NCBI GenBank assembly: GCA_017441525.1
Contig: JAFRXJ010000015.1
Span: forward strand, 1 to 36,473
Source of the DNA: Acholeplasmatales bacterium
Lineage (GTDB): Bacteria; Bacillota_I; Bacilli_A; Acholeplasmatales; Anaeroplasmataceae
Length of the DNA: 36,473 nucleotides
Reading direction: 5' to 3'
This document shows, piece by piece, positions 16,415 to 24,238 of this stretch; positions within the stretch are counted from its first letter, which is position 1; each line of letters opens with the position of its first letter. The notes below the pieces were generated by a model, which was not told where the DNA came from, ran no database searches, and was given only the letters and a program-made list of their open reading frames with translations. Position numbers and translations under genes: made by a program.

Positions 16415-16476
16415 TTTTTATAAAATCAAATAATTTTTATAAAATAATGTAGCAACACTATAATATTTTATGAAAA
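16415..16476 (+). promoter_or_regulatory. Promoter with repeated AT-rich operator-like sites
   Basis: A perfect TATAAT (16459-16464) lies upstream of the regulator gene. TTTTTATAAAAT, with the palindromic core TTTTATAAAA, occurs twice at 16415-16426 and 16434-16445, 19 bp apart (about two helical turns). A degenerate third copy TTTTATGAAAA lies at 16466-16476 over the presumed start site. Direct TGCAAAA repeats sit upstream at 16387 and 16399. This looks like an autoregulatory operator, but AT-rich background makes chance repeats possible. Confidence 0.5.
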
Positions 16477-16489
16477 TAAGGAGGACAAT

Positions 16490-17665
16490 ATGGGAAATAT
16501 TATTAGAGCAGAGTTGAAAAAAAGAATGGCGGACTATGATACATTATTTGCTATCATAGGTCCAGAAATTAGATTAAGGAGGTCGTTACTAAACAAAACA
16601 TTAAAATTTATGGCGTTTAAAATTTGTTCAATTTCATATGTATCAAAAATTGAAAGTAATGAGATTAAGCCAAACAGAGTTTTTTTGAGTGAACTTGGAA
16701 AAAGGGTTAATATGACTGATGAAGAAATTGATGGTCTTTTCAATTTAAGAGAAGTATTGAACAGGAGTATCAAAGAATTTTTATTCAATGATTCTACAAC
16801 AGTAAAGAAAACTTTAGAGGAAAAGAAGAAATACGTAAATTATAGATATAGATTATTGGTTTTCTTAAATTCTTTACATGATAATGATTTAGTATTAGCT
16901 AAAGAAACATACCTTGAATTATTAAAAATTTCCAAATCTATGACTGACTATGATTTTAAAATTTATGCATTATTATCATCAATTTACCTTTATAAATCTG
17001 GCGAACAGAGGGAAGCATATGAAAATCTTACTCTTTTAGCAGAGGTAGAGTTAAATAAGGATTTGAAATACTTATTAGATTTATATATGTTCTATTGTTT
17101 AAATTCATTATGTAGACCTGAAACTGTCTTATATTATCAAAAGATAAGAGAAGATTTAATTAATATTGGTGCTTATGAATTATTAGATGAAATCAATTAT
17201 TATTTGGCAATATTTTTTATTAAAAATGGATCAACTGATTTTTCTTTGTCATTAGTTGATTCAATCAAAGATCCAAAAAGGAAAAAAACAATTGAATTAT
17301 TATCAAATGCTGTTTGTGGTGAAGAAATAAATCATTACAAGAAAAAGGATTTATTAGCACCAGCTTTATGTGTATATGATTACTTCCACGATAAAGATTC
17401 TTTAGCTAAAGATATAGAAGAAGCTTCCAAGAATTATAATATATTGGATTTTTATCCGTTAGTATTTGAGTATTTAACAATTGATAATTATATTGAAAAG
17501 TATAATTTCATTGTTAATCAAGTACTACCAGCATTTAATAAAACTGATGATTTATTTTTTAAGAAGTTTTTTATAAAAGAAGCAGTTAAAGTTTCTGAAA
17601 AGACTGCTAAATATAAACTTCTTTATGAATTATCTAAAAACTATTATAAGGGGGCATGTTTTTGA
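16490..17665 (+). CDS. XRE-type helix-turn-helix regulator with a long helical domain
   Basis: 391 aa. The N-terminal region (about 18-85) carries an XRE-like DNA-binding domain: IRLRRSLLNKTLKFMAFKI, then CSISYVSKIESNEIKPNRV as the recognition helix and turn, then LSELGKRVNMTDEE. The remainder is all-helical with repeated helix pairs, as in the tetratricopeptide sensor domains of the Rgg/PlcR/PrgX peptide-sensing regulators. Peptide sensing is inferred from architecture only. RBS AAGGAGG lies 7-8 nt before the ATG. It overlaps the start of a membrane-anchored surface protein by a TTGA junction, so the two are made in step. Confidence 0.72.
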   Translation: MGNIIRAELKKRMADYDTLFAIIGPEIRLRRSLLNKTLKFMAFKICSISYVSKIESNEIKPNRVFLSELGKRVNMTDEEIDGLFNLREVLNRSIKEFLFNDSTTVKKTLEEKKKYVNYRYRLLVFLNSLHDNDLVLAKETYLELLKISKSMTDYDFKIYALLSSIYLYKSGEQREAYENLTLLAEVELNKDLKYLLDLYMFYCLNSLCRPETVLYYQKIREDLINIGAYELLDEINYYLAIFFIKNGSTDFSLSLVDSIKDPKRKKTIELLSNAVCGEEINHYKKKDLLAPALCVYDYFHDKDSLAKDIEEASKNYNILDFYPLVFEYLTIDNYIEKYNFIVNQVLPAFNKTDDLFFKKFFIKEAVKVSEKTAKYKLLYELSKNYYKGACF

Positions 17666-19125
17666 AAATAAAAGTAGGTATTACCGCAATAGTTTTGCTT
17701 CTAATTTCTATATTAATTAATTGTAATATTTATGCTGCAACTTGGGAATTTAGGTGGTCTAATACAGTTGTAAATGTACCACTAGGTGGTAATTTATCTG
17801 AGTATGCTCTGATACCTGAGGCTAGATTGTATAGGGATGGAGTATTATTATCTGATGCAAATATCTCGTATCTAAGAGAGGGTGATTGGCTTTATTTCAT
17901 GTCTAATGTTAATACAACAAAAGTTGGTACATATAAGGTGTGGTATAAAGCATCAGAAAAGGAAAAATATAAGCCAGGAACTTGTACAGGGTATAAAGCA
18001 TTAATAAGTTTTGTTGTTCAAGATTTAGTTCCACCAAATGTGGATATTATTAGCGATATTTTATTTATTCAAAGGGAAAGTGTTTCACCTAATCAGCAAA
18101 GATATGAAGAATTAATAGATGAAATTAAAGCAAATATTAATGCATATGATAATTATTCAGAATGTGAAAAGATATTAAATCATAATATAGATTTTACAAC
18201 CACAGGAACATATGATGTTGAAGGAAATGCAATTGATTCATCTGGTAATAGAACAACAAAAAATTTTAAGGTAACAATCTATGATTCTAGTTATCCTGTT
18301 TTAACATTCAATGGAAGTGGTGAAAATTATTTAAAGCTTCCATTAAATGGAAATGTAAACATAAGGGATTATTTTAGCGCATATGATGAAATTGATGGTG
18401 ATATTTCATCATTAATAGAATATCCAATGCTAAAAATTGATGAGCTTTGTGAATATGATTACACAGTTACAGTAAAAAATAAATCTGGTAATACAACATC
18501 TAAAACTATTAGGGTTTATGTTGTTGATGATACACCACCAACTTTAACATTAAAAACTCATAATTTATTATTAGATTATAAAACTAATTTTGAAGAATAT
18601 GATTTCGTATCTAAAGTTTCTTTAACAGATAATTTGCCTATTAATTATGACAATCTAGAAATAACTACTGATGTTAAAAATGAGGTTGGAACATATACTG
18701 TATGGTATAGCTATACTGATGGTGTATTCACTGTAACTGATGAAATAGAAATAAAATGTATTTCAAAAGAAAAACCAAAAATCATTGCAGATGACATCAT
18801 TATAAAAACTAAATCAAATGTAAACTTAAAGGATTTTATAACAATTGTGGATGAATCTGATTCTGATGTATACGAAAGCTTAGAAATAGATGATAGCAAA
18901 GTAAATTATTTAAAAGAAGGAACTTATTATGCCACAGTTTACGCAACTAATTCATCAGGATTAAGCTCAACTGAAAGAATAAAGGTTATTATCAGCAATT
19001 CAGTATTAGGAGGTATTAACATTCCAATACTTATAATACTAATTGTGTTTGTAGCTATTACAATTGGTTATGGAGGATTCTTCATTTATTATTTTGTAAT
19101 TAGAAAGAAAAAGAATAAAAACTAA
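17662..19125 (+). CDS. Membrane-anchored extracellular protein with Ig-like repeats
   Basis: About 487 aa: a Sec signal peptide (KIKVGITAIVLLLISILINCNIYA, cleavage expected near the ATW), four to five beta-sandwich domains of bacterial Ig/HYR-like type, one C-terminal transmembrane helix (about 452-480) and a Lys/Arg-rich tail RKKKNKN. Domain boundaries show as repeated D-x-x-P-P or Y-P-V starts (LVPPNVDI, SSYPVLTF, DDTPPTLTL, KEKPKIIA), with GTY-V and SG-tt ends typical of the fold. No LPXTG sortase motif, no enzyme domain. The TTG start at 17662 is preferred because AAGGGGG (17648-17654) is 7 nt before it and only 1 nt before the ATG at 17656. Function is unknown; adhesion or a signal-receiving role beside the regulator are possible. 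Confidence 0.75.
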   Translation: MKIKVGITAIVLLLISILINCNIYAATWEFRWSNTVVNVPLGGNLSEYALIPEARLYRDGVLLSDANISYLREGDWLYFMSNVNTTKVGTYKVWYKASEKEKYKPGTCTGYKALISFVVQDLVPPNVDIISDILFIQRESVSPNQQRYEELIDEIKANINAYDNYSECEKILNHNIDFTTTGTYDVEGNAIDSSGNRTTKNFKVTIYDSSYPVLTFNGSGENYLKLPLNGNVNIRDYFSAYDEIDGDISSLIEYPMLKIDELCEYDYTVTVKNKSGNTTSKTIRVYVVDDTPPTLTLKTHNLLLDYKTNFEEYDFVSKVSLTDNLPINYDNLEITTDVKNEVGTYTVWYSYTDGVFTVTDEIEIKCISKEKPKIIADDIIIKTKSNVNLKDFITIVDESDSDVYESLEIDDSKVNYLKEGTYYATVYATNSSGLSSTERIKVIISNSVLGGINIPILIILIVFVAITIGYGGFFIYYFVIRKKKNKN

Positions 19126-19134
19126 TTATATAGT

Positions 19135-19162
19135 AGTCATAGATTATTCTATGGCTATTTTT
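19135..19162 (+). terminator. Terminator of the regulator/Ig-protein unit
   Basis: 9-bp stem AGTCATAGA/TCTATGGCT (one G-U) with loop TTAT, followed by ATTTTTGTT. Confidence 0.75.
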
Positions 19163-19195
19163 GTTATATTATATTAAAAATAATTATTCTTATGA

Positions 19196-19201
19196 TATAA
19201 T
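19196..19201 (+). promoter_or_regulatory. -10 box of dnaE
   Basis: TATAAT preceded by TGA (extended -10). Transcription would start near 19208, so the in-frame ATG at 19207 cannot be the translational start. Confidence 0.6.
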
Positions 19202-19227
19202 CATAAATGTTAGGACGGTTTATTATT

Positions 19228-22149
19228 ATGAAAGGATTTATTTATGGCCAAACTCAATATAATCTACTAAATAGCGCTGTTAGATTAACTGATTATGTCA
19301 AAATGGCAAAGGATAATTCCTTTGATTTTTTAACTATAACCGATAAAACCCTATATGGTGCTTATAAATTCTATTTAGAATGTAAGAAAAATAATATTAA
19401 GCCAATTATTGGAATAGAATATTCATATGATATTAATAATATTTCTAGTAGTGTTTTATTATATGCAAAGAATAATAACGGATATAAGAATTTAATAAAG
19501 ATATCTACATTAATTAAGACTGATAATAATGTATTAATTGATGATGTTTTAAAGTATAAAGATATATATTTTATTTATGTCTATAATAATTCATATTTAG
19601 AAGCTTTATTAGAGGCAAATGATAATGAGATGATTGATGAATTATTAAAAAAATTTAAAAATGATAATTTATTCATTGGTGTTTCTCCTACAAATAAGGC
19701 ATCAAAGATTAATCAAATTAAAGAAATAGAATTAAAGGCTAACTCATTAAATATTAAAACAATACCTATTCATCAATGCCTATATTTAAAGTCTGATGAC
19801 CAAATTATTTATGAATCACTTAGAAAAATAGATAATTCTTTAGCTAATATAGATGATTTTGATGACTATAGTTTTTTAATTAATCCTTTAAATAATGAAA
19901 TGGTTGATTCATTTGTTAATGGTATTAACCTAGATTTATATAATGAAAAAATTAATATGCCTAAATTCCCTAATACTAAGGGTGTATCTTCTAAACAATA
20001 TTTAGATGCCCTATGCTTTAAAGGATTAGAAAAAAGAGGAATAAAAAATGATTTATATGTTAATAGATTAAATTATGAATTATCAATCATTAACAAGATG
20101 AATTATGATGATTATTTCTTAATTGTTTGGGATTATATTAGATATTCTAAGACTAATAATATATTGGTAGGACCAGGAAGAGGTAGTGCGGCAGGAAGCT
20201 TGGTTGCGTATTGTCTAGGCATTACTGATGTTGATCCAATTAAATATAATCTATTATTTGAAAGATTTTTAAATCCAGAAAGAATATCAATGCCAGATAT
20301 TGATACAGATTTCCCGGATAAGGAAAGAGATAGAGTTATCGATTATGTAAAGAATTTATATGGTGATAACCATGTATGCAATATTACAACATTTGGTACA
20401 TTCCAGATTAAATCTTCAGCTAAGGAATTAGCTAAAGTATTTAAAATAGATCAGGCTAGAATTGATAATATTGTAAAAATGATTAGCCAGTATGGATATG
20501 ATAAATTATTAGAAGAATATAAAAATACTGATTTATATGATTTTTTATATGTATCTAAGGGAATTGAAGATTTCCCTAGAAATATTTCTACCCACGCAGC
20601 TGGTATTATTATTAGCGATAAGGCATTAGATGATATTATTCCGCCTCAAAATGGTATTAATAATTTATATCAATCACAATTTGAACAACAAGATCTTGAA
20701 AAGATTGGCTTATTAAAGATGGATTTCTTAGGTATTAAGAATCTAACTATGGTAAGTGATATGATGGCTCAAATTAAAGGATTTGATATGAAGGTCTTAA
20801 GAAATATACCTTTAGATGATAAGAAGGTATATAGTTTGTTAGGAAACGCTGATACATTAGGTATTTTCCAATTAGAATCTGCAGGTATAAGAAAGGTATT
20901 ATTAGATTTAAAGCCAGAGAAATTTAGTGATATTGTTGCCGTAGTCGCGCTATATAGACCAGGACCTATGGATAACATTCCTGAATTTATAAGAAGAAGA
21001 CATGGTGAAAAATTTGATTATATTCATCCTGATTTAGCTCCAATATTAAAAGAGACTTATGGAATTATTGTTTATCAAGAACAAATTATGCAAATAGCTC
21101 AGGTGTTTGCAGGATTCTCTTTGGGTGAAGCAGACCTATTAAGAAGAGCTATTTCTAAAAAGGATTCATCTAAATTAGATGCCTTATATTCTGATTTTGT
21201 TAATAGAAGTATTAATAAGGGATATTCTAAGGAATTAGCTATTAAGATTTATGAATTAATATATAAATTTGCTGATTATGGTTTTAATAAATCACATTCA
21301 GTTGCCTATTCATTATTGGCATACCAAATGGCATATTTTAAAGCAAATCATTTTAATATATTTATGTCTTGTATGTTAAATTATGAATTAAGTAATTCTA
21401 ATACACTAGCATCATATGTTAATTATGCAAAGAAGCATGGACTCATTATATTAGCTCCAAATGTTAATGTATCTAAGGAGAAGTTTACATTTGAAATTAA
21501 TAGATTATTTATGCCATTGAGTACTATTTTTTCTATAGGTGCTGTCCAAGAAAGACAGATAATAGAAGAGCGAGATAGAAATGGATTATTTAAATCATAT
21601 AAAGATTTTAAAGAAAGATGTAATTTTTTATCTCAAAGCCAAATTAAGGCTTTAGTGTTTGCAGGAGCATTAGATATTTTTGGTAAAACAAAGAAGAATA
21701 TGATAGATAATTCATCTAGCGAAAATGATTTAATTTTAAATTATCTAGATGGTGTTATTGAAGAAAATACTGAATATGATTTTTCATTTTTAATGGAACA
21801 AGAAAAGAAATATTTAGGATTTAATTTAAAATACAATATTTACAATAACTTAAATGAATTAATTAATAAATTTAAGACTATTCCATTGGGAAAGATTAAT
21901 GTCGGAGATTTTGTAAATGTTATTGCCTCAATTAGTGGTATAAGACACATCAAGACTAAAAAAGGTGAGAATATGTGTCAGCTAACAATTAGCGATGGAA
22001 TAACTGATTATAGAGCAATCATTTTCCCCAAAAAGTATGATATTTTAAAGAATAAGCTTATAACTGATAAGCTACTTATCATCAGAGGAAAGCTAGAAAA
22101 GGATAATAATTATCTTTCTTTTAATATAATAGATATTAATAATATCTAA
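19228..22149 (+). CDS. dnaE: DNA polymerase III alpha subunit (DnaE type) with a degenerate PHP domain
   Basis: Replicative C-family polymerase. From ATG 19228 (AGGACGG 9 nt upstream) the product is 973 aa, shorter than the roughly 1100 aa of Bacillus DnaE. Visible parts: an N-terminal PHP-like domain, the polymerase palm with GPGRGSAAGSLVAY and catalytic PDIDTDFPD (Asp357, Asp359, Asp361), the finger segment YRPGPMDNIPEFIRRR, SHSVAYSLLAYQMAYFK, and a C-terminal OB domain (GDFVNVIASISGIRHIKTKK). The PHP metal ligands are lost: HxH is IYGQ and TDH is TDK, so no exonuclease from this domain is expected. In low-GC Gram-positives DnaE usually works beside PolC; none is in the window. Confidence 0.95.
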   Translation: MKGFIYGQTQYNLLNSAVRLTDYVKMAKDNSFDFLTITDKTLYGAYKFYLECKKNNIKPIIGIEYSYDINNISSSVLLYAKNNNGYKNLIKISTLIKTDNNVLIDDVLKYKDIYFIYVYNNSYLEALLEANDNEMIDELLKKFKNDNLFIGVSPTNKASKINQIKEIELKANSLNIKTIPIHQCLYLKSDDQIIYESLRKIDNSLANIDDFDDYSFLINPLNNEMVDSFVNGINLDLYNEKINMPKFPNTKGVSSKQYLDALCFKGLEKRGIKNDLYVNRLNYELSIINKMNYDDYFLIVWDYIRYSKTNNILVGPGRGSAAGSLVAYCLGITDVDPIKYNLLFERFLNPERISMPDIDTDFPDKERDRVIDYVKNLYGDNHVCNITTFGTFQIKSSAKELAKVFKIDQARIDNIVKMISQYGYDKLLEEYKNTDLYDFLYVSKGIEDFPRNISTHAAGIIISDKALDDIIPPQNGINNLYQSQFEQQDLEKIGLLKMDFLGIKNLTMVSDMMAQIKGFDMKVLRNIPLDDKKVYSLLGNADTLGIFQLESAGIRKVLLDLKPEKFSDIVAVVALYRPGPMDNIPEFIRRRHGEKFDYIHPDLAPILKETYGIIVYQEQIMQIAQVFAGFSLGEADLLRRAISKKDSSKLDALYSDFVNRSINKGYSKELAIKIYELIYKFADYGFNKSHSVAYSLLAYQMAYFKANHFNIFMSCMLNYELSNSNTLASYVNYAKKHGLIILAPNVNVSKEKFTFEINRLFMPLSTIFSIGAVQERQIIEERDRNGLFKSYKDFKERCNFLSQSQIKALVFAGALDIFGKTKKNMIDNSSSENDLILNYLDGVIEENTEYDFSFLMEQEKKYLGFNLKYNIYNNLNELINKFKTIPLGKINVGDFVNVIASISGIRHIKTKKGENMCQLTISDGITDYRAIIFPKKYDILKNKLITDKLLIIRGKLEKDNNYLSFNIIDINNI

Positions 22150-22163
22150 AACACATATTATAG

Positions 22164-22192
22164 TTGAAAAAACTGCTTATTAGTTTTATAAT
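22164..22192 (+). promoter_or_regulatory. Promoter of fba
   Basis: TTGAAA (22164-22169), 17-bp spacer, TATAAT (22187-22192). It lies in the dnaE-fba gap. Confidence 0.8.
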
Positions 22193-22229
22193 AAAAGCAT
22201 AAATGGACGTATTATAGGAGGATTTAAAC

Positions 22230-23096
22230 ATGCCATTAGTAAATGCAAAAGATATGATGCAAAAGGCTTTAGAAGGCCATTATGCCGTTGGAGCTTTTAA
22301 TATTAATAATTTAGAATGGACAAAGGCTATTTTACAAACTGCACAAGAATTAAATTCACCAGTTATGCTTGGTGTATCTGAGGGTGCAAATAAATATATG
22401 ACAGGATATAATGTTGTTGCTGATATGGTAAAAGCAATGATTAAATCAATGAACATTACAGTTCCTGTTGCCCTACACCTAGACCATGGTACATATGAGG
22501 GAGCTCAAAAGGCATTACTTGCTGGTTATTCATCAGTAATGTTTGATGGATCTCATTATGATTTAGAAGAAAATTTAGCAAAGACTAGAGATATCGTTGC
22601 TAAAGCACATTTCTTAGGTGCGACTGTTGAAGCTGAAGTTGGTACTATCGGTGGAGAAGAAGACGGCGTTATTGGTCGTGGTGAAGTTGCTGATCCTAAT
22701 GAGTGCTTAGTATTAAAGGAAACTGGTATTGATATGCTAGCTGCAGGTATTGGTAACATTCATGGTAAATATCCTGCAAATTGGCAAGGCCTTGATTTTG
22801 ATGCATTAAAGGCTATCAAAGCTAAGGTTGGAGATATTCCACTAGTATTACATGGTGGTACAGGTATTCCTGAGGATATGATTAAGAAGGCAATTTCTCT
22901 AGGTGTTTGTAAGATTAATGTTAATACTGAATGTCAATTATATTTCCAAGAAGCAACTAGAAAATATATTGAAGCAGGTAAGGACCTAGAAGGAAAAGGA
23001 TTTGATCCAAGAAAATTATTAGCTCCAGGTGTTGAAGCTATTAAAGAAATCGTTAAGATTAAAATGGAAATGTTTGGATCAGTTGGTAAGGCTTAG
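22230..23096 (+). CDS. fba: Class II fructose-bisphosphate aldolase
   Basis: Zinc-dependent cleavage of fructose 1,6-bisphosphate to glyceraldehyde-3-phosphate and DHAP. The 288-aa product shows the class II set: LHLDHGTYEG with catalytic Asp85 and zinc ligand His86, VEAEVGTIGGEEDG with Glu136, GNIHGKYP with His178, and LHGGTGIP with His208. RBS AGGAGG lies before the ATG. It has its own strong promoter, as expected for a glycolytic gene. A sugar-phosphate isomerase-like gene follows after a 223-nt leader-like gap. Confidence 0.97.
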   Translation: MPLVNAKDMMQKALEGHYAVGAFNINNLEWTKAILQTAQELNSPVMLGVSEGANKYMTGYNVVADMVKAMIKSMNITVPVALHLDHGTYEGAQKALLAGYSSVMFDGSHYDLEENLAKTRDIVAKAHFLGATVEAEVGTIGGEEDGVIGRGEVADPNECLVLKETGIDMLAAGIGNIHGKYPANWQGLDFDALKAIKAKVGDIPLVLHGGTGIPEDMIKKAISLGVCKINVNTECQLYFQEATRKYIEAGKDLEGKGFDPRKLLAPGVEAIKEIVKIKMEMFGSVGKA

Positions 23097-23120
23097 AAAC
23101 AATATATTTAAACCTAAAAT

Positions 23121-23319
23121 ACGTATTCGTTCGTGCGAAATTAACGACTTTGGAGAGTTAATACCGACTAGGATATCATCTTAGGGCTCGTCGAGAAAGG
23201 AATCAAACAGGAATTCTATAGTATTATAGAGTTTTATATGTTTTGAAGAACGGCTGAATAATTAATTGATATGGGATGATTAATTTCGTCCCATAATTTT
23301 ATGAATAAAGGAGAAAAAT
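23121..23319 (+). ncRNA. Candidate structured 5' leader of the RpiB-like gene
   Basis: The gap can fold into successive hairpins: ATTAAC/GTTAAT (23140-23162), CTAGGAT/ATCTTAG (23168-23184), AATTCTATA/TATAGAGTT (23212-23233, followed by TTATATGTTTT) and TATGGGA/TCCCATA (23270-23295), then RBS AAAGGAG. The last hairpin is mutually exclusive with AATTAAT (23260-23266)/ATTAATT (23279-23285), a switch-like arrangement. A weak promoter (TTAGAA-16-TAAAAT, 23093-23120) precedes it. I do not recognise a named riboswitch class. Confidence 0.45.
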
Positions 23320-23958
23320 ATGAGAATCGCATTAATTAACGAAAATTCACAAGCTGCAAAGAATGAATTAATTTTTAACACATTAAACAAAGTAGCAACT
23401 AAATATGGCCATGTTGTTGATAACTATGGTATGTTTGGACCAGATGATAAGTCATTGACATATGTACAAAATGGTCTATTAGCAGGTATTTTAATTAATT
23501 CAGGAGCTGCAGACTTTATTGTTACAGGCTGTGGAACTGGTGGAGGAGCAATGCTTGCATGTAACTCATTTCCTAAGGTTTTATGTGGCCTAATTATTGA
23601 ACCATCTGATGCATATTTATTTGGTCAAATTAATGATGGTAATGCAATTTCAATGCCATATGCAAAGGGCTTTGGTTGGGGTGCTGAATTAAATCTTGAA
23701 AATGTATATGAGAACTTATTCAAGGCTCCATTTGGTGGAGGATATCCAAAGGAAAGAGTAGTACCTGAGCAAAGAAATAAAAAGATTTTAGATGGTGTAA
23801 AGGAAATAACTCATACACCTATGATTGATATCTTAAAGAAGATTGATAGACAATTCTTATTAGATACAATTGATAGAGAAAGCTTTAAAAAATTATTCTT
23901 CGCAAATGCCAAGGATAAGGAAATAGTAGCATTCATTAAAGAAGTATTAGGAATGTAA
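23320..23958 (+). CDS. RpiB/LacA/LacB-family sugar-phosphate isomerase
   Basis: Expected to isomerise an aldose- or ketose-phosphate in the cytoplasm. The 212-aa protein has the family core in IVTGCGTGGGAMLACN (68-82), where Cys71 aligns with the active-site Cys of RpiB, and the nucleotide-like fold start MRIALINENSQ. It is about 60 aa longer than typical RpiB (around 150 aa), with a helical C-terminal extension (THTPMIDILKKIDRQFLLDTID). The glycine pattern GCGTGGG differs from the usual GTGIGMS of ribose-5-phosphate isomerase B, so another sugar phosphate may be the substrate. RBS AAAGGAG. It follows fba, but behind its own leader, and ends at a strong terminator. Confidence 0.8.
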   Translation: MRIALINENSQAAKNELIFNTLNKVATKYGHVVDNYGMFGPDDKSLTYVQNGLLAGILINSGAADFIVTGCGTGGGAMLACNSFPKVLCGLIIEPSDAYLFGQINDGNAISMPYAKGFGWGAELNLENVYENLFKAPFGGGYPKERVVPEQRNKKILDGVKEITHTPMIDILKKIDRQFLLDTIDRESFKKLFFANAKDKEIVAFIKEVLGM

Positions 23959-23975
23959 TTATAATAGGATATTAT

Positions 23976-24017
23976 AAAACCATTGATTTCAACAGATTTC
24001 AATGGTTTTTATTTTTC
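23976..24017 (+). terminator. Terminator of the isomerase gene
   Basis: Perfect 11-bp stem AAAACCATTGA/TCAATGGTTTT with a 12-nt loop, followed by T-rich sequence. Confidence 0.88.
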
Positions 24018-24020
24018 CTA

Positions 24021-24049
24021 TTGCTTTTTTGAGATTTTTGTAATATAAT
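24021..24049 (+). promoter_or_regulatory. Promoter of rpoB-rpoC
   Basis: TTGCTT (24021-24026), 17-bp spacer, TATAAT (24044-24049), directly after the previous terminator. It implies a 5' leader of about 180 nt. Confidence 0.78.
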
Positions 24050-24055
24050 TGTAAA

Positions 24056-24238
24056 ATGCCTATTATGGCTGAAATTTAGTATTTTATTTTATGAATTTTA
24101 GTAAATAACTATAAGTTATTAAGCTTGTAGATTATATATATTTGTGGTCATCCATAAAGAGGTATTAAACAGCCTTTTAGCTTCCTGCTATAAAGTCGAA
24201 AGACAGTTTAAAATAACAGAAAGAAGGAAAAAATCTTT
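24056..24238 (+). promoter_or_regulatory. Long rpoBC 5' leader with a possible three-way junction
   Basis: Between the promoter and rpoB, AAAC (24168-24171) and GTTT (about 24206-24209) can close a junction holding the hairpins TAGC-TTCCT-GCTA and GTC-GAAA-GAC, the latter with a GNRA tetraloop. In most bacteria rpoB follows rplJ-rplL; here it starts its own unit, so an autonomous control element is plausible. A seven-codon ATG frame at 24057 lacks an RBS. Confidence 0.4.

Noticed and set aside
19207..19227. ATG start adding seven residues to DnaE
   Set aside because: It overlaps the expected transcription start, and the better RBS AGGACGG serves ATG 19228.
23140..23200. Glycine, purine or T-box riboswitch in the isomerase leader
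   Set aside because: GGAGAG and ACCGAC are present, but the conserved core of each class (for example the T-box GGTGG bulge or the purine three-way junction) is not.
24057..24080. Seven-codon frame at the start of the rpoBC leader
   Set aside because: No RBS and it begins at the predicted transcript end; no regulatory codon pattern.
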